A DNA stretch of 45,181 nt from JBAZOY01 sp041648505. GTDB lineage: Bacteria; Desulfobacterota; Syntrophia; Syntrophales; CG2-30-49-12. Location of the stretch: assembly GCA_041648505.1 (NCBI GenBank), contig JBAZOY010000012.1, positions 1-45,181 of the forward strand, read 5' to 3'. The position numbers and the translations under genes are program-made. Position 1 is the first letter of the stretch; every line of letters begins with the position of its first letter. Positions 42,218 through 45,181 of the stretch are shown here, piece after piece. The notes under the pieces were generated by a model. It ran no database searches and was not told the DNA's origin. It worked only from the letters and a program-made list of their open reading frames with translations.

Positions 42218-44299
42218 TTATTGCAGAGATAACAAATGAGACCTGAGGTTTCCATATGGTCTCTTTAATCCCAGCTTCTTCCTGATATTATTCCTGTGAG
42301 TGTCAACTGTTCTACTAGATATACACATTAGTTCGGCTATTTCTCGAGACGTTTTATCTTGTTTAATAAAATTAGCTACTTGTATCTCTGTTGGAGTAAT
42401 GCTTGAATAATTAAGAGATAATGCGCGCGTAAACTGTGATGTGATATCTCTTATATTCGATTCCATAAGCTCTGCATAGATTAATTGCCGATCAGTTAAA
42501 CCGCTTTGTTTCATTTTTTCCAAATAGGGGTTTATTAACTCTTTGACATTTATCAAAACTTTTTTTTCGACTTCAAGCTTATCATTTTCTATTTTTTTTA
42601 GAAAAAAATTCAATGTAATATTTGATTCTTCAAGTTTGATATTCTTTTGTTCTAAACTCGCTTCACTTAGACGAAGTGCTATCTCTGCCTGCTTGCGTTC
42701 GGTAATATCGCGCGCTGTAGCGACTATATAATTAATTTCTTCTTTTAATATATTCTTGATACTGACTTCTACGGGAAAGGTTGTGCCATCTTTTCGCCTA
42801 TACACTCCTTCTTGAAACATAAATCCCTTCTCACTAACCTCCTGAATGTGTTTTGCCCAGGTAACTTTGTCAGGAAAAGTCGCGTCGATATCAACAACAC
42901 TCATATTAAGGAGTTCTTTTCTTTCATAACCGAGATTTTCGCAAGCTTTTTCATTGACATACAAAAGGCGACTTGTTTTGGGTTCAATAACAAATAAATC
43001 ATCATTTGATTGGTTAATCAGAGACTGAAATATTTGAATTTCCCTTTCCTTATTCTTACGATCAGTGATATCACGTGCGACCAGAATCGCCATTACCTTT
43101 CCATTTTCATCCCGTAAAATTCTTGCCGTTACCTCGGCCCATACCAAAGAGCCATTTTTGTGAACTAGTTCCAGTTCTAGTTTCCTCGATCTATATAGGT
43201 CCTCTCCATTTTTACCTTCTTTAGATAGCTCTTCTTTAATAACATCGGTTATGAATTTCTTCGATTTGAGGGTTTTTTGATCCCCCAAAGCAGTACCTAT
43301 GATTTCCTTATCGGTATAGCCAAGTAGATTTTCTACCGATGGACTACAGTAGACATATTCTAGTGTATCCAAATCTACGACTGAAAGCGCGTCTACCACA
43401 TTATCAGCAAGCAGACGATATTTTCGATCACTCTCTTGTAATTTTTTTTCTGCTTCCTTACGATCAGTGATATCACGTGCGACCAGAATCGCCATTACCT
43501 TTCCATTTTCATCCCGTAAAATTCTTGCCGTTACCTCGGCCCATACCAAAGAGCCGTTTTTGTGAACTAGTTCTAGTTCTAGTTTCCTCGATCTATATAG
43601 GTCCTCTCCATTTTTATCTTCTTTAGATAACTCTTCTTTAGATAGCTCTTCTTTAGATAGCTCTTCTTTAATAACATCGGTCATAAATTTCTTCGATTTG
43701 ATGGTCTTTTGATCCCCCAAAGCAGTACCTATGATTTCCTTATCGGTATAGCCAAGTAGATTTTCTATCGATGGACTACAGTAGACATATTCTAGTGTAT
43801 CCAAATCTACGACTGAAAGCGCGTCTACCACATTATCAGCAAGCAGACGATATTTTCGCTCACTCTCTTGTAATTTTTTTTCTGTATTTGCTTTATCACG
43901 TAGAATTGCTAACTTAGCAGGATGACCTTTATATAGAATCGAAGATACAAAGGACTCACAGGATTTTATTCCTCCGTCTTTAGCGACGAGATTGACTCTG
44001 CCAGAGTGTCTCCAAATCGCATTGAATCTAGAACCTTCAGCCTCAAAAATTTTCATAGCCCTCTTATTTTCGGATTTTTTTACTAAGTCTGAAATGCTCA
44101 ATCCATTCTCTAGATCCTCTGATGTATATCCAAAAAGCTTTTCAAAAGCAGTATTGATCAGTTGATATTTCCCGTCCTGAACAACTGCCACGGGATCAGA
44201 ATGGAAATCCATAAAGATTTTGAATTGTTCTCCGCTTGTTCTTAACTCTTTTACGGTATTGTTGCGCAAAGCAACCTCCATTTTAATTTTTGTCGGCAT
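42218..44299 (-). CDS. Multi-PAS transcriptional regulator with LuxR-type HTH
   Basis: A 693-residue one-component regulator: four PAS domains (~20-135, 140-280, 283-412, 418-535), a coiled-coil linker (~540-585) and a C-terminal LuxR/GerE helix-turn-helix (ITPTEIQVANFIKQDKTSRE, IAELMCISSRTVDTHRNNIR). It has no kinase, receiver or membrane segment, so it should sense a cytoplasmic signal through PAS. PAS2 and PAS3 are near-identical at protein and DNA level, differing mainly by extra KEELS units in PAS2. It is divergent from the DUF1302-type gene across a 656-bp gap and may control it. The start lacks a strong ribosome-binding site. Confidence 0.9.
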   Translation of the reverse strand: MPTKIKMEVALRNNTVKELRTSGEQFKIFMDFHSDPVAVVQDGKYQLINTAFEKLFGYTSEDLENGLSISDLVKKSENKRAMKIFEAEGSRFNAIWRHSGRVNLVAKDGGIKSCESFVSSILYKGHPAKLAILRDKANTEKKLQESERKYRLLADNVVDALSVVDLDTLEYVYCSPSIENLLGYTDKEIIGTALGDQKTIKSKKFMTDVIKEELSKEELSKEELSKEDKNGEDLYRSRKLELELVHKNGSLVWAEVTARILRDENGKVMAILVARDITDRKEAEKKLQESDRKYRLLADNVVDALSVVDLDTLEYVYCSPSVENLLGYTDKEIIGTALGDQKTLKSKKFITDVIKEELSKEGKNGEDLYRSRKLELELVHKNGSLVWAEVTARILRDENGKVMAILVARDITDRKNKEREIQIFQSLINQSNDDLFVIEPKTSRLLYVNEKACENLGYERKELLNMSVVDIDATFPDKVTWAKHIQEVSEKGFMFQEGVYRRKDGTTFPVEVSIKNILKEEINYIVATARDITERKQAEIALRLSEASLEQKNIKLEESNITLNFFLKKIENDKLEVEKKVLINVKELINPYLEKMKQSGLTDRQLIYAELMESNIRDITSQFTRALSLNYSSITPTEIQVANFIKQDKTSREIAELMCISSRTVDTHRNNIRKKLGLKRPYGNLRSHLLSLQ
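43056..43453 (-). repeat. PAS-encoding internal duplication, copy 1
   Basis: About 400 bp encoding residues ~283-414 of the PAS-LuxR regulator. It is almost identical to 43457-43884, with only scattered single-base changes visible and a 30-bp length difference. The low divergence suggests a recent duplication or gene conversion. Confidence 0.9.
43457..43884 (-). repeat. PAS-encoding internal duplication, copy 2
   Basis: The second unit, encoding residues ~139-281. It is directly adjacent to copy 1 and longer by two 15-bp units. Confidence 0.9.
43616..43677 (-). repeat. 15-bp tandem repeat within the PAS2 coding region
   Basis: The unit TCTTCTTTAGATAGC (read on the plus strand) occurs about four times in tandem and encodes KEELS repeats. 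The equivalent place in copy 1 has fewer units. It is in frame, so copy number changes alter only a charged linker. Confidence 0.85.
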
Positions 44300-44955
44300 T
44301 TCTTTTTGAGATAGTTTTTAATAAGATCAGCCAATCTAATTAATAATTTAATCGCTCATCCGATCTGGTTGTATCAATTATAAAACTACTTTTAATGTTC
44401 TGAGATACGGACTGAAAGCATATCTTTTGCTTTTTGCTCATCTTTTGAAGCGTTTGATGTCTAATTTTTAGATTGTTTGGTCAGATAAGGAAAACTCTCC
44501 TCGCAGCGTAAGAAGTATTTGACCACTCCCCAATGAAAATTAGTACAAATGTTTCCACAATGGAAACCTAGAAAATATTTATAATTAGGATATAAAAAGA
44601 TCCCGGTAAAACATTCAGTTGAAAGATAATATTTGTTAAATATATTTTAGAGGTCATCTATATGAAAGAGGGTTGCAGTACACCTCTATTGCATTGCCCA
44701 CCAATTTAAGCCTGTTTTTAATAGCGGGCCTAAAATATTTCGTATTTTGTATATCTGTTTTTTATTATCATAACAGGAACTTATTCTAGTCAATCCCTTC
44801 TATATTACATTTTGTTTCCTAATAAAATACATATATTCTATACGAATTTTATACGTATATATTTCTGCATTGTAATATATCTAAGATTCATTTTATTATC
44901 ACTAAAATTGTTTCGTCAAAAGTTGAAACATAATCTTCAGAGAGGAGGGTTAACT
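44300..44955. other. AT-rich 656-bp divergent regulatory gap
   Basis: There is no coding frame of note. It separates the divergent PAS-LuxR gene and the DUF1302-type gene and is markedly AT-rich, especially 44750-44900. Apart from the inverted repeat near 44909 no motif stands out, and no clear sigma-54 or sigma-70 promoter can be called. Confidence 0.5.
44909..44930. promoter_or_regulatory. Inverted repeat upstream of the DUF1302-type gene
   Basis: TGTTTC and GAAACA are separated by 10 bp, ending 25 bp before the ATG. It could be an operator for the divergent LuxR-type regulator, but nothing ties it to that protein directly. Confidence 0.25.
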
Positions 44956-45181
44956 ATGAAGGGATTATCAGGCAGGAGGAAGTTCTGTTTAATGGAGGCC
45001 GCCGCGATTGCGATACTGGTTTTTTTTATCGCAGGCACGGCACAGGCCTACAGGTTTGAAACGGGTACTGATTGGGACGTCAACCTGGACAACTCGATTC
45101 AGTACACCATTGGTTGGCGTGCGCAGTCAATGGATCAGGAGATCGCCAACCACCCGTTCTATGCCATGGGAGACTACAAGT
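44956..45181 (+). CDS. DUF1302-type outer-membrane protein, N-terminal part (cut by right edge)
   Basis: Seventy-five codons are in view. A signal peptide (AAAIAILVFFIAGTAQA, cleavage expected after AQA) is followed by YRFETGTDWDVNLDNSIQYT, IGWRAQS. This fits the start of DUF1302 proteins (family: F-x-F-x-T-G-...-V-x-W-D-N-T-x-x-Y-S-x-x-W-R), predicted outer-membrane beta-barrel proteins often paired with DUF1329 lipoprotein-like genes. GAGGAGGG precedes the ATG. The partner gene, if any, would lie beyond the window. Confidence 0.7.
   Translation, partial: MKGLSGRRKFCLMEAAAIAILVFFIAGTAQAYRFETGTDWDVNLDNSIQYTIGWRAQSMDQEIANHPFYAMGDYK

Noticed and set aside
1..45181. tRNA, rRNA or known riboswitch genes
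   Set aside because: I saw no cloverleaf with conserved T-loop sequence, no rRNA signature and no riboswitch that I could match by eye; short structured RNAs could still be missed.

Overview
The window looks like a chromosomal segment of a strictly anaerobic, LPS-bearing Gram-negative bacterium, most likely of deltaproteobacterial (Desulfobacterota, Syntrophales-like) type. The evidence is an oxygen-sensitive class III ribonucleotide reductase, a superoxide reductase/rubrerythrin/flavodiiron/rubredoxin defence set, a kdsA-kdsC-lptCAB-rpoN-hpf envelope block, and sigma-54 and PAS regulators typical of that group. The taxonomy is inference; no rRNA gene is present.

Layout. (1) 1-5.6 kb, minus strand: nrdD (cut by the left edge), desulfoferrodoxin, rubrerythrin, FprA-type flavodiiron protein, a 52-codon rubredoxin, and a flavoprotein-arsenate reductase fusion. 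Together these remove O2, superoxide and peroxide. (2) 5.6-14.3 kb, minus strand: hpf, rpoN, lptB, lptA, lptC, kdsC, kdsA, a large membrane-anchored TPR protein and xerD, closely packed apart from a 237-bp gap between lptC and kdsC. (3) 14.4-15.7 kb: dprA on the plus strand, behind a good sigma-70 promoter. (4) 15.7-31.3 kb: an accessory block between dprA and topA, which are neighbours in many bacteria. It holds a stand-alone mannose-6-phosphate isomerase-type cupin with manC, a ~1007-residue PHP-like membrane protein beside a truncated universal stress protein, a sigma-54 signalling/transport module (21.0-27.6 kb), an IS110 remnant, an FAD oxidoreductase and mtgA. (5) 31.3-40.3 kb: topA-trmFO, a LUD-domain protein, decayed DNA including an inositol-phosphate synthase pseudogene, and ftsK-rimO. 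(6) 40.3-45.2 kb: a broken thioesterase, a nucleoside phosphorylase, an IS3 OrfA-rhodanese chimera, a multi-PAS LuxR-type regulator with a near-identical internal duplication, and the start of a DUF1302-type outer-membrane protein.

The most interesting unit is the signalling/transport module. It has a PAS-AAA+-Fis activator with an altered Walker B motif and a partly duplicated C-terminal helix, and it is divergent from a run of stand-alone receivers (one of them a pseudo-receiver), a CBS protein and a DASS-family transporter. A textbook -24/-12 sigma-54 promoter lies in the divergent gap. No histidine kinase is encoded nearby. The module is bracketed by two ~102-bp direct repeats: the left copy sits beside the truncated universal stress gene, and the right copy is followed by the IS110 transposase fragment. 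This suggests that the module arrived or was rearranged through mobile-element activity.
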